Under the pieces are notes generated by a model. That model saw only the letters and a list, made by a program, of their open reading frames with translations. It was not told the origin of the DNA and ran no database searches. Shown here piece by piece: positions 24,782-34,016 of a stretch of 64,000 nt of DNA. Where the stretch lies: contig NZ_LMIO01000001.1 of the NCBI RefSeq assembly GCF_001428745.1, positions 54,733 to 118,732 on the forward strand, given 5' to 3'. The translations under genes and the position numbers were made by a program. Position 1 is the stretch's first letter; every line of letters begins with the position of its first letter. The DNA is from Leifsonia sp. Root227. Its GTDB lineage: Bacteria > Actinomycetota > Actinomycetes > Actinomycetales > Microbacteriaceae.

Positions 24782-25777
24782 TCAGGCGGGCACGCGGACG
24801 CGGAGGGCCTGGTGGTCGACGGTGAGGCCGACAGCGACCACGTCGCCGAACCCGTCGCCGTCCAGCTCGAACGGTTCAGGCCGCTCCACGGTCAGGCGCA
24901 CGGACGCGCCGCGAAGATAGGTCAGCTCCGTGCGGATGGCGCGGTCGGTGAAGCGGATGATCTTCTGGCCGACGGCGCTGCGGCGAAGAACACGGTTCTC
25001 CCAGGTGACCTTGCGCCAGATCAGCAGCCAGCCGAACAGCGACTTCGGCTGCAGCACCGCGATGTCGAGGGCGCCGTCGTCGACGGCTGCGTCCGGGATG
25101 AGTTCGATGTTGCCAGGCAGGCTGCCGCAGTTGGCGACGAGGATCGTGCTCACTCTCGCCGTGCGCGTGGTCCCCTCGTCGAGCGTGTACCCGACGCGGA
25201 CCTTCTGTGCCTTGGGGAGGGCGCGGAAGCCCGCATCCACGTATGCCAGCCAGCCGAGGCGGCGTTTCAGCCGGGGGCGGGTGTTGGCGATCATCGTCGC
25301 GTCGATGCCGAGCCCCGCCATCACGAGGAACACGTGCTCGTGGATTCCGCCGTCCTTCGCCGTGATGGATGCGACCCCCAGGTCGATCGGCCGCGTGGCG
25401 CCCCCGAACGCCACAGCGCAGGCGTCCTCCAGGCGCGTGAACGGGATGCCGACGTTGCGGGCAAGCAGGTTGCCTGTCCCGGACGGGATGATCGCCAGGT
25501 CGGCGTCCCTGTCGCGCAGCGCCTCCGCGACGGCGCGCACGGTGCCGTCGCCTCCCGCGGCCAGGACGAGCGTCGCTCCGGCTGCCAGCGCATCCCGTGT
25601 CTGCTGCTGGCCGCCCTCGGCCTCCGTCGTCTCGAGCCAGAGGACGTCGCGGACGCCGGCGCCCGAAGCGGCGGCGGCGACGGCCGACTTCAGCCGGGCG
25701 ACGTCCACCTTGATGGGGTTGTAGACGACCGCAGCCTGCGCGGCGGTCCCCGCTCCCCGATCGTTCACGAAGCTCAC
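24782..25777 (-). CDS. Diacylglycerol kinase-family lipid kinase
   Basis: 331 aa, GTG start at 25777 (VSFVNDRG); longer upstream in-frame starts would run into the serS promoter. The DAGK catalytic domain shows VVYNPIK at the beginning, the nucleotide loop GGDGTVRAVAEAL and PSGTGNLLARN. The C-terminal half is the YegS/LCB5-type beta domain (SLPGNIELIPDAAVDDGALDI). Family members phosphorylate diacylglycerol or related lipids at the membrane. Divergent from serS with only about 60 bp between. Confidence 0.9.
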   Translation of the reverse strand: MSFVNDRGAGTAAQAAVVYNPIKVDVARLKSAVAAAASGAGVRDVLWLETTEAEGGQQQTRDALAAGATLVLAAGGDGTVRAVAEALRDRDADLAIIPSGTGNLLARNVGIPFTRLEDACAVAFGGATRPIDLGVASITAKDGGIHEHVFLVMAGLGIDATMIANTRPRLKRRLGWLAYVDAGFRALPKAQKVRVGYTLDEGTTRTARVSTILVANCGSLPGNIELIPDAAVDDGALDIAVLQPKSLFGWLLIWRKVTWENRVLRRSAVGQKIIRFTDRAIRTELTYLRGASVRLTVERPEPFELDGDGFGDVVAVGLTVDHQALRVRVPA

Positions 25778-25825
25778 GCTACCTGTTTCCACGGCGAACG
25801 CCCCGAACGTCCAGCGCCGCCTCGA

Positions 25826-25831
25826 TAAGCT
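25826..25831 (+). promoter_or_regulatory. -10 element (TAAGCT) for a leaderless transcript
   Basis: TANNNT hexamer ending 6 nt before the GTG of serS at 25838, with no Shine-Dalgarno sequence. Confidence 0.5.
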
Positions 25832-25837
25832 GAACCC

Positions 25838-27103
25838 GTGATCGATCCAGTTCTTCTCCGTGAGCACCCCGACGTCATCAAGCGTTCGCAGGAGGCCAGG
25901 GGCGATTCCGTCGAGGTCGTCGACGAGGCGCTGCAGGCCGACAAGGAGCGTCGCGCGTCCATCTCGGCGTTCGAGGAGCTACGCGCTGAGCAGAACGCCT
26001 TCGGCAAGAGGGTGGCCGCCGCTCCCAAGGACGAGAAGAAGGAGCTGGTCGCGCAGGCGCAGAGCCTCGCCGGCCGGGTGAAGGAGGCGCAGGCCGCCGC
26101 GAACGAGGCGGAGAAGCGCTTCGACGACGTGCTCCGTCGCATCGGCAACCCGATCATCGACGGCGTCCCATCGGGCGGCGAGGACGACTACGTGCTCGTC
26201 AAGACGGTCGGTGAGAAGCCGACGTTCGACTTCGAGCCGCGCGATCACCTGGAGCTCGGCGAACTGCTCGGCGCCATCGACATGGCCCGCGGCGCCAAGG
26301 TCTCCGGTGCACGCTTCTCCTACCTGCGCGGCGTCGGCGCCCGCCTCGAACTCGCCATCATGAACATGGCGCTCGACAAGGCGGTCGGCGCCGGGTTCAT
26401 CCCGATGATCACGCCGACGCTGGTCAAGCCCGAGATCATGCAGGGCACCGGCTTCCTCGGCGCGCACGCCGACGAGATCTACTACCTGCCGGCCGACGAC
26501 CTCTATCTCACCGGAACGAGCGAGGTGGCGCTCGCCGGATACCACGCCGATGAGATCGTGGATGTGACGGAGCCGCTGCGCTACGCCGGCTGGTCCACCT
26601 GCTACCGCAGAGAGGCGGGCTCGGCGGGCAAGGACACCCGAGGCATCATCCGGGTGCACCAGTTCAACAAGCTCGAGATGTTCGTCTACACGCTCCCGGA
26701 GGAGGCAGAGGCCGAGCACGCTCGCCTGCTGCAGTACCAGGAGGAGATGCTGCAGGCCCTCGGGCTCAGCTACCGCGTGATCGACACGGCCGCAGGCGAC
26801 CTGGGGTCGAGCGCCGCCCGCAAGTTCGACGTGGAGGCGTGGGTGCCGACGCAGGATGCGTACCGCGAGCTCACGTCCACCTCCAACTGCACCACATTCC
26901 AGGCCCGCCGCCTCGACATCCGGTATCGCACGGAGAGCGGCAAGACGAGCCCTGTCGCCACCCTCAACGGCACCCTCGCCACGACGCGCTGGATCGTCGC
27001 CCTGCTGGAGACGCACCAGCGCGCCGACGGCTCGGTGGTCGTGCCGGAGGCGCTGCGCCCATACCTGGGCGGCCTCGACATCCTGGAACCGATCGCACGG
27101 TGA
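25838..27103 (+). CDS. serS: Seryl-tRNA synthetase
   Basis: 421 aa, the usual length. GTG start coding [22 protein letters not shown], the canonical N-terminus. Residues about 30-105 form the tRNA-binding antiparallel coiled coil. Class II motifs follow: [11 protein letters not shown], motif 2 [20 protein letters not shown], and motif 3 [15 protein letters not shown]. It charges tRNA-Ser with serine in the cytoplasm; one such tRNA gene lies at 29.44 kb. The stop overlaps the start of the HAD gene. Confidence 0.97.
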   Translation: MIDPVLLREHPDVIKRSQEARGDSVEVVDEALQADKERRASISAFEELRAEQNAFGKRVAAAPKDEKKELVAQAQSLAGRVKEAQAAANEAEKRFDDVLRRIGNPIIDGVPSGGEDDYVLVKTVGEKPTFDFEPRDHLELGELLGAIDMARGAKVSGARFSYLRGVGARLELAIMNMALDKAVGAGFIPMITPTLVKPEIMQGTGFLGAHADEIYYLPADDLYLTGTSEVALAGYHADEIVDVTEPLRYAGWSTCYRREAGSAGKDTRGIIRVHQFNKLEMFVYTLPEEAEAEHARLLQYQEEMLQALGLSYRVIDTAAGDLGSSAARKFDVEAWVPTQDAYRELTSTSNCTTFQARRLDIRYRTESGKTSPVATLNGTLATTRWIVALLETHQRADGSVVVPEALRPYLGGLDILEPIAR

Positions 27104-27918
27104 GCGCCGCCGACCAGGCCGACGACGGCCGCCTGCTGATCGCGCTCGACGTCGACGGCACTCTGATCCACGAGGACGAGACGATCGGCGCCGCTGTCCG
27201 GGATGCCGTCGCCCGCGTCCGCGACGCCGGCCACGAGGTCATGCTCGCCACCGGCCGCAGCTGGGAGACCGCGAGAGGCATCCACTCGACGTTCGGGCTG
27301 ACCAGCGAATACGTGGTCTGCGCGAACGGCGCTCTCACGATGCAACGCGACGACACCGTCGATGAGGGTTACCGCCGCGAGTTCGTCGAGGTGTTCGACC
27401 CGACAGAGGTGCTGGAGACCATCCGCCCATATCTGCCGAGCGGCAGCTTCATGGTCGAGGACGCGACCGGGTTCCGCCGCTACACGGAGGGCATGACCGA
27501 CTGGGAGCTGGTGAACGCGGTGCAGGTCTCCTTCGAGGAGCTCTCTGCGCATCCCGCCACCCGCGTCGTGGTCGTCTCGCCGCAGCACGACGAGGACGAG
27601 TTCCTCGACATCGTGGAGCGGATGGGCCTGCACAAGGTGAGCTACTCGATCGGCTGGACAGCGTGGCTGGACATCGCACCGGACGGTGTCAACAAGGCCA
27701 CGGCGCTGGAGCGCGTGCGTCAGCAGCTCGGCATCCCGCTGTCGCGCGTGGTGGCGGTCGGCGACGGCAGGAACGACATCGACATGCTCACCTGGGCGGC
27801 GCAGGAGGGCCTCGGCGTCGCGATGGGTCAGGCCCCCGATGACGTCAAAGCGGTGGCGAACCGGGTGACGGAGCCGGTGGTCGAGGACGGCCTCGCGCAG
27901 CTGCTCGACTCCCTCTGA
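27100..27918 (+). CDS. HAD-superfamily Cof-type sugar phosphatase
   Basis: 272 aa, GTG start overlapping the serS stop (GTGA). HAD motif I DVDGTL (about 17-22), motif [11 protein letters not shown], the C2B cap typical of Cof proteins, and motif [12 protein letters not shown] near the C-terminus. Cof-type HADs dephosphorylate sugar phosphates, PLP or flavin phosphates in the cytoplasm; specificity cannot be read here. Its stop codon lies inside the first unit of a 23-bp tandem repeat. Confidence 0.92.
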   Translation: MSAADQADDGRLLIALDVDGTLIHEDETIGAAVRDAVARVRDAGHEVMLATGRSWETARGIHSTFGLTSEYVVCANGALTMQRDDTVDEGYRREFVEVFDPTEVLETIRPYLPSGSFMVEDATGFRRYTEGMTDWELVNAVQVSFEELSAHPATRVVVVSPQHDEDEFLDIVERMGLHKVSYSIGWTAWLDIAPDGVNKATALERVRQQLGIPLSRVVAVGDGRNDIDMLTWAAQEGLGVAMGQAPDDVKAVANRVTEPVVEDGLAQLLDSL

Positions 27919-27983
27919 TCGACGTTCCCGCGTGGCTCTGATCGACGTTCCGTCGTGGCGCTGATCAGCATTTCCGGCGTGGC
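27914..27983 (+). repeat. Three tandem 23-24 bp repeats at the gene end
   Basis: Units start at 27914, 27937 and 27960. The first two differ only around the middle (TCTGATCGACGTTCC then a variable base pair, then CGTGGC); the third has diverged. The first contains the TGA stop of the HAD gene, so the array looks like duplication of the gene's last bases. Confidence 0.8.
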
Positions 27984-28077
27984 TGTCCAGAGGTTTGCCA
28001 GGGTGATCTGTAAATCTGGAGGGTAGTGCGCGCCGATTCTGAGCGCGCAAAACCCCTGATTTCATCGAAGGAAGTGA

Positions 28078-29355
28078 ATGAGCGAGTTGCCCACCCGCGC
28101 CCAGGCGCGTGCGAAAGAAGTGTCGGCCGGTCCGAGCATCGCACGCCACGGTCGGCTCAAGCAGCGCCACCCGCTCCGCTTCCTGCTCGGGATGCTCGCG
28201 GCGATCGTCGCCGTGGTCGGCGTGAGCACCGCATCCGTCGCCGCATACGCGGTGTGGGATGTGGCAGCCGGTCTCAAGCCGTCGGTGAAGCTGGTCGACG
28301 CGAAGGGCAAAGAGGTCGTGCCGCAGGTCGGCGCGATGAACGGCGCGTTCAACGTGCTCCTGGCCGGCAGCGACAGCGGTGGAGGCAACGCAGCATACGG
28401 TGAGCGCGGCGAGGTCCTGAACGACGTGACGATGCTGCTCCACGTCTCCGCCGACCACAAGACCGCGACGGTCATCAGCTTCCCCCGCGACATGTACGTG
28501 TCCATCCCGTCCTGCCCAGACCCCAAGGGCGGCAGCTTCGACGCGATGAGCAAGCAGAAGATCAACAACACCCTGAGCTACGGCGGCCTCGCCTGCACGG
28601 TTCTCACCGTGCAGAAGCTGACCGGCCTCGACATCCCGTACGCGGGCGTCATCGAGTTCGACGGCGTGATCGAGATGTCCAACGCGGTCGGCGGCGTTCC
28701 CGTCTGCGTGGCGGGCGACATCAACGACCCGTACACCGGCCTGGATGTGAAGGCCGGCCAGAACACGCTCGAGGGCCAGCAGGCGCTCGCCTTCCTCCGC
28801 ACCCGCCACGGCGTCGGCGACGGCTCCGACCTCGGCCGCATCAGCAACCAGCAGGTCTTCCTTTCGTCGCTCGTGCGCACCATCAAGAGCTCGGACACTC
28901 TCGCCAACCCGGTGAAGGTCTACGGCCTCGCGAAGGCGGCGACCACCAACATCGAGCTCTCCGAGAGCCTGAACAACGTGACCACGATCGCCTCGATGGC
29001 GGCGGCGCTGAAGAACATCGACCTCAGCCAGATGGTGTTCGTGCAGTACCCCAACCACTACGAGGGCGACGGCGTCGCGCCGAGCACAGACGCGGCGGAC
29101 ACGCTGATGACCGCGCTGAAGAACGACCAGCCGATCACGCTCACCGGCGACACGGGTGTCGGCTCCGAGGCGGACCCGAACGCGCCGGCAACGGGCACCC
29201 CGGCCACGGGCGCACCGGCAACGGGCGCTCCGGCGACCGGCACGCCGTCGACGGACGCTCCGACGCAGTCGACCTCCGGGTCCGTCGACCTCCCGTCGGA
29301 CGTCCACGGTCAGACCGCCAACCAATACACCTGCTCCAAGCCGTACTCCGACTAG
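28078..29355 (+). CDS. LytR-CpsA-Psr (LCP) family cell-wall ligase
   Basis: 425 aa, ATG with GAAGGAAG upstream. Cytoplasmic N-terminus, one membrane helix (about 35-60), then the LCP catalytic domain outside: FNVLLAGSDSG, LNDVTMLLHV, the Arg/Asp core ISFPRDMYVSIP, and FLRTRHGVGDGSDLGRISNQQ. LCP enzymes transfer polyprenyl-pyrophosphate-linked wall glycopolymers onto peptidoglycan. The tail is a short ATG(T/A)P repeat (about 365-390) ending with a QYTC segment. It has its own 160-bp upstream region. Confidence 0.92.
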   Translation: MSELPTRAQARAKEVSAGPSIARHGRLKQRHPLRFLLGMLAAIVAVVGVSTASVAAYAVWDVAAGLKPSVKLVDAKGKEVVPQVGAMNGAFNVLLAGSDSGGGNAAYGERGEVLNDVTMLLHVSADHKTATVISFPRDMYVSIPSCPDPKGGSFDAMSKQKINNTLSYGGLACTVLTVQKLTGLDIPYAGVIEFDGVIEMSNAVGGVPVCVAGDINDPYTGLDVKAGQNTLEGQQALAFLRTRHGVGDGSDLGRISNQQVFLSSLVRTIKSSDTLANPVKVYGLAKAATTNIELSESLNNVTTIASMAAALKNIDLSQMVFVQYPNHYEGDGVAPSTDAADTLMTALKNDQPITLTGDTGVGSEADPNAPATGTPATGAPATGAPATGTPSTDAPTQSTSGSVDLPSDVHGQTANQYTCSKPYSD

Positions 29356-29408
29356 GCGCGCGGCACGGTATGCGCGGGGCCGTGCCAGGCGCGCATCCCC
29401 TCGTCCGT

Positions 29409-29414
29409 TAGAAT
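29409..29414 (+). promoter_or_regulatory. -10 element (TAGAAT) of the tRNA gene
   Basis: TAGAAT, a good -10 match, 28 nt before the tRNA 5' end. No convincing -35 hexamer is seen. Confidence 0.45.
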
Positions 29415-29421
29415 CGGGCGA

Positions 29422-29439
29422 CGCCGGTTTGCGCCGGCG
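29422..29439 (+). terminator. GC-rich hairpin in the tRNA leader
   Basis: CGCCGG-6 nt-CCGGCG between the LCP gene and the tRNA. It could end LCP transcription or form part of the tRNA 5' leader; there is no U-run. Confidence 0.35.
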
Positions 29440-29442
29440 CCA

Positions 29443-29530
29443 GGAGGGCTGTCCGAGCGGCCGATGGAGCCAGTCTTGAAAACTGGTGGGCAGAAATGTC
29501 TCGTGGGTTCGAATCCCACGCCCTCCGCCA
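29443..29530 (+). tRNA. tRNA-Ser (anticodon UGA)
   Basis: 88 nt including an encoded 3' CCA. The acceptor arms GGAGGGC and GCCCTCC pair fully; the anticodon stem CCAGT/ACTGG encloses CTTGAAA, giving anticodon TGA, which reads UCA and related serine codons. The long variable arm is typical of tRNA-Ser, and the T arm GTGGG-TTCGAAT-CCCAC is perfect. Confidence 0.97.
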
Positions 29531-29621
29531 CCGTCGAAGGCGCCATCGCCGCCCGAGTCGATGCTCGTACAACCCCAGCGGCCGATACGGCCAGGTCTCG
29601 TGCCCTGCAGTCCTGCCGGCA

Positions 29622-30278
29622 CTACGCCGCGGTCGGCCGGTACCACTCCTCATCGATCGTCGCCAGGCGGGAGGGGCTCACCTCGTCGCCGGTCGTGAAG
29701 AACCGTTGGAACGACATCAGGAGCGGCTGCCAGCGCAGCGGGTCGATGCGGTCCGGATGCCCGTGCATCCGGATCTCCTCGTGCACGTGGACGCGCGAGA
29801 CGGCCACCTCGGCGAGGATGATGCTTCCCGCCTCTGCCGGATCGTCTCGTTTCAGCTCGTGCACGTGCATGACCGCACCCTCCATCGTGGCCGGACATTC
29901 GGCGACGCGCGGGGGTGCCACGGTTTCGGATGCGGTGGGCGTGAGCCCGGCGTGCGCGAACTTGTCCCGCACATGTCGGTAGCCGACCGCCGCTTTGCGC
30001 GGTGGAACGGGATCGCGGCCGGTGGTCAGAGCAAGCCGGTCGACGGCGTCGACGAGCCGGGCGTCCGGAAGATTGATCACGCATTCGCGCGTGGAGGCCA
30101 GGTTCCGGCCCGTCTGCGAACGAGCGGCGATCCCGAGAACCGCCCGATGCCCGAGCCAGAAGATCGATGAGATCGGGGCGAGGTTCGGGATCCCGTCCGC
30201 ATCGAGTGTGCTGATCAGGGCGACGGGGGTCCCGAAGTAGAGGATGGCTGGATCGATGGCGACGTGGGTGCTGGTCAC
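29622..30278 (-). CDS. Flavin reductase-like (FMN-binding split barrel) protein
   Basis: 218 aa, GTG start at 30278 with AAGGA about 8 nt upstream. Flavin_Reduct domain: YFGTPVALISTLDADGIPNLAPISS at the start, then RECVINLPDARLVDAVD and a late HEEIRMHG segment. Such proteins bind FMN and either reduce free flavin for a partner monooxygenase or act alone; no monooxygenase is adjacent. The minus-strand orientation separates it from the HD-domain genes that follow. Confidence 0.85.
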   Translation of the reverse strand: MTSTHVAIDPAILYFGTPVALISTLDADGIPNLAPISSIFWLGHRAVLGIAARSQTGRNLASTRECVINLPDARLVDAVDRLALTTGRDPVPPRKAAVGYRHVRDKFAHAGLTPTASETVAPPRVAECPATMEGAVMHVHELKRDDPAEAGSIILAEVAVSRVHVHEEIRMHGHPDRIDPLRWQPLLMSFQRFFTTGDEVSPSRLATIDEEWYRPTAA

Positions 30279-30620
30279 GGAGAGGTCCTTCGGTAGGGGT
30301 ACAGGTTTGGAGCCGTTGCGGTGCACGTGGCACGGTCGGTGTGCGTTGCTCGACCGCACGTCTCCATCCTTCGATCGTCCGTACCCCGATGCTCGCGGAT
30401 TCCGGACGTCGCGTCAGCCGAACCGCCCGCAGCGGGCTGCCATAGTCGCGGGAGTGCGGTGCCGGCGAGTCAGTGCATCGACGGCCATCTTCTCCGCGCG
30501 GTGGAGTGCGTCTGGATTCGGGGTATTCGTGGCCGACGCTGAGGGGCCGGCCGGCGGCCGGACGCGCAGACTCGAAAGCGAGCAGGTCCGCTGCCATCCG
30601 CATCCACTGGAGGAGAAGCT
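30279..30620. other. Divergent intergenic region without a gene
   Basis: 342 bp between the flavin reductase and first HD-domain genes. Open frames here have no start context or protein character. The last about 15 nt hold the strong GGAGGAG ribosome binding site of the HD gene. I see no clear palindromic operator. Confidence 0.5.
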
Positions 30621-31262
30621 GTGTCCACCGAAGTCATCGCCGGGGTCGTGGTCCCCGACAGCAGCCTGGTCGCCGACGCGACCGAGCTGGTCCGCACCAC
30701 CACGCCGGAACTCATCTTCAACCACTCCAGGCGGGTCTTCCTGTTCGGGTCGCTTCAGGCGGCGCGTGCCGGGTTGCGGCCGGATGCGGAGCTCCTCTAC
30801 GTCGCCGCCCTGTTCCACGATCTCGGGCTCGTCCCGCCCTATCGCGGCGACCAGCAGCGCTTCGAACTGGATGGCGCTGACCAGGCGCGCGCCTTCCTCG
30901 CCTCGCACGGGTTCAGCGCCGCCGACGCCGAGCAGGTCTGGACGGCCATCGCGCTGCACACGACTCCGGAGGTACCGTGGCGCATGGCACCTGTCATCGC
31001 GGCCACCACAGCGGGAGTAGAGACCGACGTGCTCGGCCTGCGGCTGGATGCGCTCACCGAGGACGAGATCGCGGCCGTCGTGGCGGCGCATCCCCGCCCG
31101 CAGTTCAAGGAGCGCATCCTGGCTGCCTTCACCGACGGCTTCGCCGAGCGACCCGATTCGACCTTCGGCACCGTGAACGCCGATGTGCTCGAGCACTTCG
31201 TGCCAGGCTTCCGCCGGACGGACTTCGTCGAGGTCATCCAGAACTCCGCGTGGCCGGAGTGA
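30621..31262 (+). CDS. HD-domain metal-dependent hydrolase, copy 1 (cyanamide hydratase-like)
   Basis: 213 aa, GTG start with GGAGGAG 6 nt upstream. HD-superfamily metal ligands: first His in FNHSRRVFLFG, the HD pair in AALFHDLGL, later His in IALHTTPEVP. This layout resembles the small HD proteins related to fungal cyanamide hydratase. About half of positions by eye are identical to the second HD protein at 33335-33973. Metal-dependent hydration of a nitrile-like compound or phosphohydrolysis are both possible; the substrate is not known. It precedes an MDR reductase in the same direction. Confidence 0.85.
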   Translation: MSTEVIAGVVVPDSSLVADATELVRTTTPELIFNHSRRVFLFGSLQAARAGLRPDAELLYVAALFHDLGLVPPYRGDQQRFELDGADQARAFLASHGFSAADAEQVWTAIALHTTPEVPWRMAPVIAATTAGVETDVLGLRLDALTEDEIAAVVAAHPRPQFKERILAAFTDGFAERPDSTFGTVNADVLEHFVPGFRRTDFVEVIQNSAWPE

Positions 31263-31326
31263 TGCGGCGCTCGGATCCCCACCGAGCACAGCACACATCC
31301 GAGAAAGGCGAACAGGAAGGACGCTC

Positions 31327-32247
31327 ATGAAAGCGATCACGGTGGTGGACAAGGCCCAGGGCGTCGCGGGCATGACGCTGACGCAGCGGCCCGAGCCGCA
31401 CGCAGCCGAGAACGACGTCATCGTCGAGGTGAGGGCCGCCGGCTTCACCCCTGGTGAACTGGACTGGCCGGCGACCTGGGCCGACCGCGCCGGCCGCGAC
31501 CGCAGTCCCAGCATCCCCGGGCACGAACTCGCCGGCGTCGTCACACAGCTCGGCTACGGGACGACCGGCCTCACGGTCGGTCAGCGCGTGTTCGGGTTCG
31601 CCGACTGGGCGCGCGACGGGTCGCTAGCAGAGCAGGTCGCGGTGGAGGCGCGGAACCTCGCTCCTCTGCCGGCGGACATCGGCTTCGTCACCGCGGCCAG
31701 CCTTCCCATCTCCGGCCTCACCGCGTGGCAGGGGCTTTTCGAACATGGGCGCCTCCAGGCCGGTCAGACCGTGGTCGTCAACGGCGTCGCCGGTGGGGTC
31801 GGATCGGAGGCGGCTCAGCTGGCCGCCGGCGAGGGCGCCTTTGTGGTCGGCATCGGCCGACCCGCGCACCGTCAGCGCGCGACAGAGGCGGGCGTGCACC
31901 GATTCGTCGAGACGACGGGAGACTGGTCGCAGGCTGTGGGGGAAGCCGACCTGGTGTTCGATGTCATCGGCGGCGAGATCGGCGCCCGTTCGGCCGGACT
32001 GGTGCGCGACGGCGGCACATTTGTCACGATCGCCGCGCCTCCGCCCGTTCAGCGTCCAGGCGTCACCGCCGTGTTCTTCGTGGTGGAGCCCGAACGGCGG
32101 CAGCTGAACGAACTCGCTCGGCGGGTGCGCGACGGCCGGCTCCGCACCTTCGTCGGCGATGTGGTCTCGCTGGATGACGCCGCGGGCGCGTTCCTCAACG
32201 GCAGCGGCGGCAACGGCAAGACGATCGTGCGGGTCAGCGAGGGCTGA
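31327..32247 (+). CDS. MDR-family NADP-dependent oxidoreductase (quinone reductase-like)
   Basis: 306 aa, ATG 64 bp after the first HD gene. N-terminal GroES-like fold (PGHELAGVVTQLG, VGQRVFGF) and a Rossmann domain with VNGVAGGVGSEAAQLA. The zinc-binding residues of alcohol dehydrogenases are absent, placing it with quinone/enone reductases. It probably reduces a reactive carbonyl or quinone in the cytoplasm. Likely co-transcribed with HD copy 1. Its 3' end overlaps the convergent GlxA-type gene by 14 bp. Confidence 0.87.
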   Translation: MKAITVVDKAQGVAGMTLTQRPEPHAAENDVIVEVRAAGFTPGELDWPATWADRAGRDRSPSIPGHELAGVVTQLGYGTTGLTVGQRVFGFADWARDGSLAEQVAVEARNLAPLPADIGFVTAASLPISGLTAWQGLFEHGRLQAGQTVVVNGVAGGVGSEAAQLAAGEGAFVVGIGRPAHRQRATEAGVHRFVETTGDWSQAVGEADLVFDVIGGEIGARSAGLVRDGGTFVTIAAPPPVQRPGVTAVFFVVEPERRQLNELARRVRDGRLRTFVGDVVSLDDAAGAFLNGSGGNGKTIVRVSEG

Positions 32248-33247
32248 ACGCCGGCCCATCCTCCGAATCGTCCGGCTGGGAGGTGCGGAATCGGCGCTGG
32301 TACGCGGCGGGAGAGATCCCGAGCTCGCGGGAGAACACTCTCCGCAGACTCTCATAGCTCGGGAAGCCCGCCCGCTCGGCGGCTTGCGTCGCGTTGTAGC
32401 CCTGGTCGAGAAGCGATCGCGCGATGTCGAAGCGGATCGACTCCACGTACCGCGTCGGCGTTGTCGACAGCTCGTCGCGGAATAGCCGGCTGAGATGCCG
32501 CGTGCTCACGTTCAGGTGCTCGGCGAGCTCGGCCTGGGTGTGGCGCGCCGTCGGATCGGCGACGACCAGATCCACGATCCGCCGGAGCGCCGGCGTCCGT
32601 GGGGGCGCACCCTGCAGGGGCGCCGAGAACTGCGACTGGCCTCCCGCCCGCTGCAGGTAGACGACGAGGGCGCGCGCGACGTCGCGTGAGAGATTCGCCC
32701 CGTAGTCCTCCTCGACCAGCGCGAGCGCGAGGTCGATGCCCGCGCTCACACCGGCCGACGTGTATGTCTCGCCGTCGCGCACGTAGATGGCGTCGAGATC
32801 CACCGCGGTCTGCGGGTAGCGGGAGGCGAGCGCCTGGGCGACCTTCCAGTGCGTGGTCGCGCGCTTTCCGTCGAGGAGGCCGGCCTCGGCCAGGATGAAC
32901 GCGCCGGTGCAGATCGAGGCCAGACGGCGCGTCCTGACCGACAGCGTCCGCACCGCATCCGCAAGGGGAGAGGGGACGCGAGTGCTCGGGTATGCGTCCG
33001 CCCCGGCGACGATGACGGTGTCGGCGTCGGCCGCCAGCTCGGCGTCGCCGTCGACGGCGACCCGGATGCCGACCGACGTGATCACATCCGCGCCGTCGGG
33101 GGAGATGAGCGTGATCCGGTAATCGGCGCCGAGTCGGTTCGCCTCGCCGAAGACGTCAGCCGGGCCGGCGACGTCGAGGAGTTTGGCGCCGTCGTACACC
33201 AGGATCACGACCGTGCGGCCGACGGGGTCCGTTTCCGGGTGGTTCAT
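32234..33247 (-). CDS. GlxA-type regulator: DJ-1/PfpI domain plus AraC DNA-binding domain
   Basis: 337 aa, ATG at 33247. Residues about 10-180 form a DJ-1/PfpI-like domain with the nucleophile-elbow Cys in ASICTGAFILAEAGLLDG and the ATTHW signature. Residues about 225-325 carry two AraC helix-turn-helix motifs (TQAELAEHLNVSTRHLSRLF and ATQAAERAGFPSYESLRRVF). These proteins are transcription activators whose DJ-1-like domain is thought to sense a small molecule. Being divergent from HD copy 2 with 87 bp between, it probably controls that gene, perhaps both HD copies. Confidence 0.92.
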   Translation of the reverse strand: MNHPETDPVGRTVVILVYDGAKLLDVAGPADVFGEANRLGADYRITLISPDGADVITSVGIRVAVDGDAELAADADTVIVAGADAYPSTRVPSPLADAVRTLSVRTRRLASICTGAFILAEAGLLDGKRATTHWKVAQALASRYPQTAVDLDAIYVRDGETYTSAGVSAGIDLALALVEEDYGANLSRDVARALVVYLQRAGGQSQFSAPLQGAPPRTPALRRIVDLVVADPTARHTQAELAEHLNVSTRHLSRLFRDELSTTPTRYVESIRFDIARSLLDQGYNATQAAERAGFPSYESLRRVFSRELGISPAAYQRRFRTSQPDDSEDGPAFSPR

Positions 33248-33334
33248 GGCCGGCCGCAGGCAGCGGCGGGAGGCCGCACGCTGGCACCGTGGATGGTGGA
33301 CGCACGGTCCGCATCCACACCCGAGGAGCATGAC

Positions 33335-33973
33335 ATGTCGAGAATTATCGCAGGCGTAGAGATCCCGAGCACCCCTGGCGCCCGGGCGGCGGAACGGCTC
33401 GTGCGAAGCCAGAGCAGCGCTCCGCTGTTCGACCACTCGCTCCGCGTGTTCCTGTTCGGATCGCTGCGCGCCAGGGCGCGCGGGCTCGAACCCGACCGGG
33501 AACTGCTCTTCCTCGCGTCGCTGTTCCACGACAGCGGACTGCTCGTGCCGCCGTCTCCGACGCCACAACGATTCGAAGTGGATGGCGCCGACCTCGCTCG
33601 CGAGTTCCTCGCTGCCGAGGGCTACTCCGCCTCAGCCGCGGAGACCGTCTGGCAGGCGATCGCGCTGCACACCACGCCAGAGATCCCGGGCAGGATGGGC
33701 CCCGAAATCGCCGCAACCAACCTCGGCGTGCTCACAGACGCTGTCGGACTCGGCGTCGATGAACTGGACCAGGAGGCGATCGAGGAGATCCTCCGGGCGT
33801 ACCCGCGCGACGACTTCAAGCTCGGGTTCCTCGCGACGTTCCACGAGGGACTCAAACACCGGCCGGGCACGACATACGGCACCATCAACGCCGACATCCT
33901 GGAGCACTTCGAGCCAGGGTTCCGCCGCGGCAGCATGGTCGATCGCGTCCTGTCGGCGTGGGAGCCGGCATGA
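33335..33973 (+). CDS. HD-domain metal-dependent hydrolase, copy 2
   Basis: 212 aa, ATG at 33335 after GAGGAG (an ATG five bases earlier is out of frame). Same domain and metal ligands as copy 1: LFDHSLRVFLFGSL, ASLFHDSGL, IALHTTPEIP, and the shared C-terminal motif NADILEHFEPGFRR. Paralogous rather than a recent duplication, since synonymous and amino-acid changes are spread throughout. Divergent from the GlxA-type regulator. Substrate unknown; related to cyanamide hydratase-like HD proteins. Confidence 0.85.
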   Translation: MSRIIAGVEIPSTPGARAAERLVRSQSSAPLFDHSLRVFLFGSLRARARGLEPDRELLFLASLFHDSGLLVPPSPTPQRFEVDGADLAREFLAAEGYSASAAETVWQAIALHTTPEIPGRMGPEIAATNLGVLTDAVGLGVDELDQEAIEEILRAYPRDDFKLGFLATFHEGLKHRPGTTYGTINADILEHFEPGFRRGSMVDRVLSAWEPA

Positions 33974-34004
33974 AGCCCGTCCGGCGCGCCGAGGGCGGGC
34001 TGGT

Positions 34005-34010
34005 TACCCT
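34005..34010 (+). promoter_or_regulatory. -10 element (TACCCT) for a leaderless transcript
   Basis: TANNNT hexamer ending 6 nt before the GTG at 34017, with no Shine-Dalgarno sequence. Confidence 0.5.
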
Positions 34011-34016
34011 AGGGCT

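Noticed and set aside
30279..30620. Small genes in the gap before the first HD hydrolase
   Set aside because: Several short frames exist but all lack start signals and read as shadow frames of GC-rich non-coding DNA.
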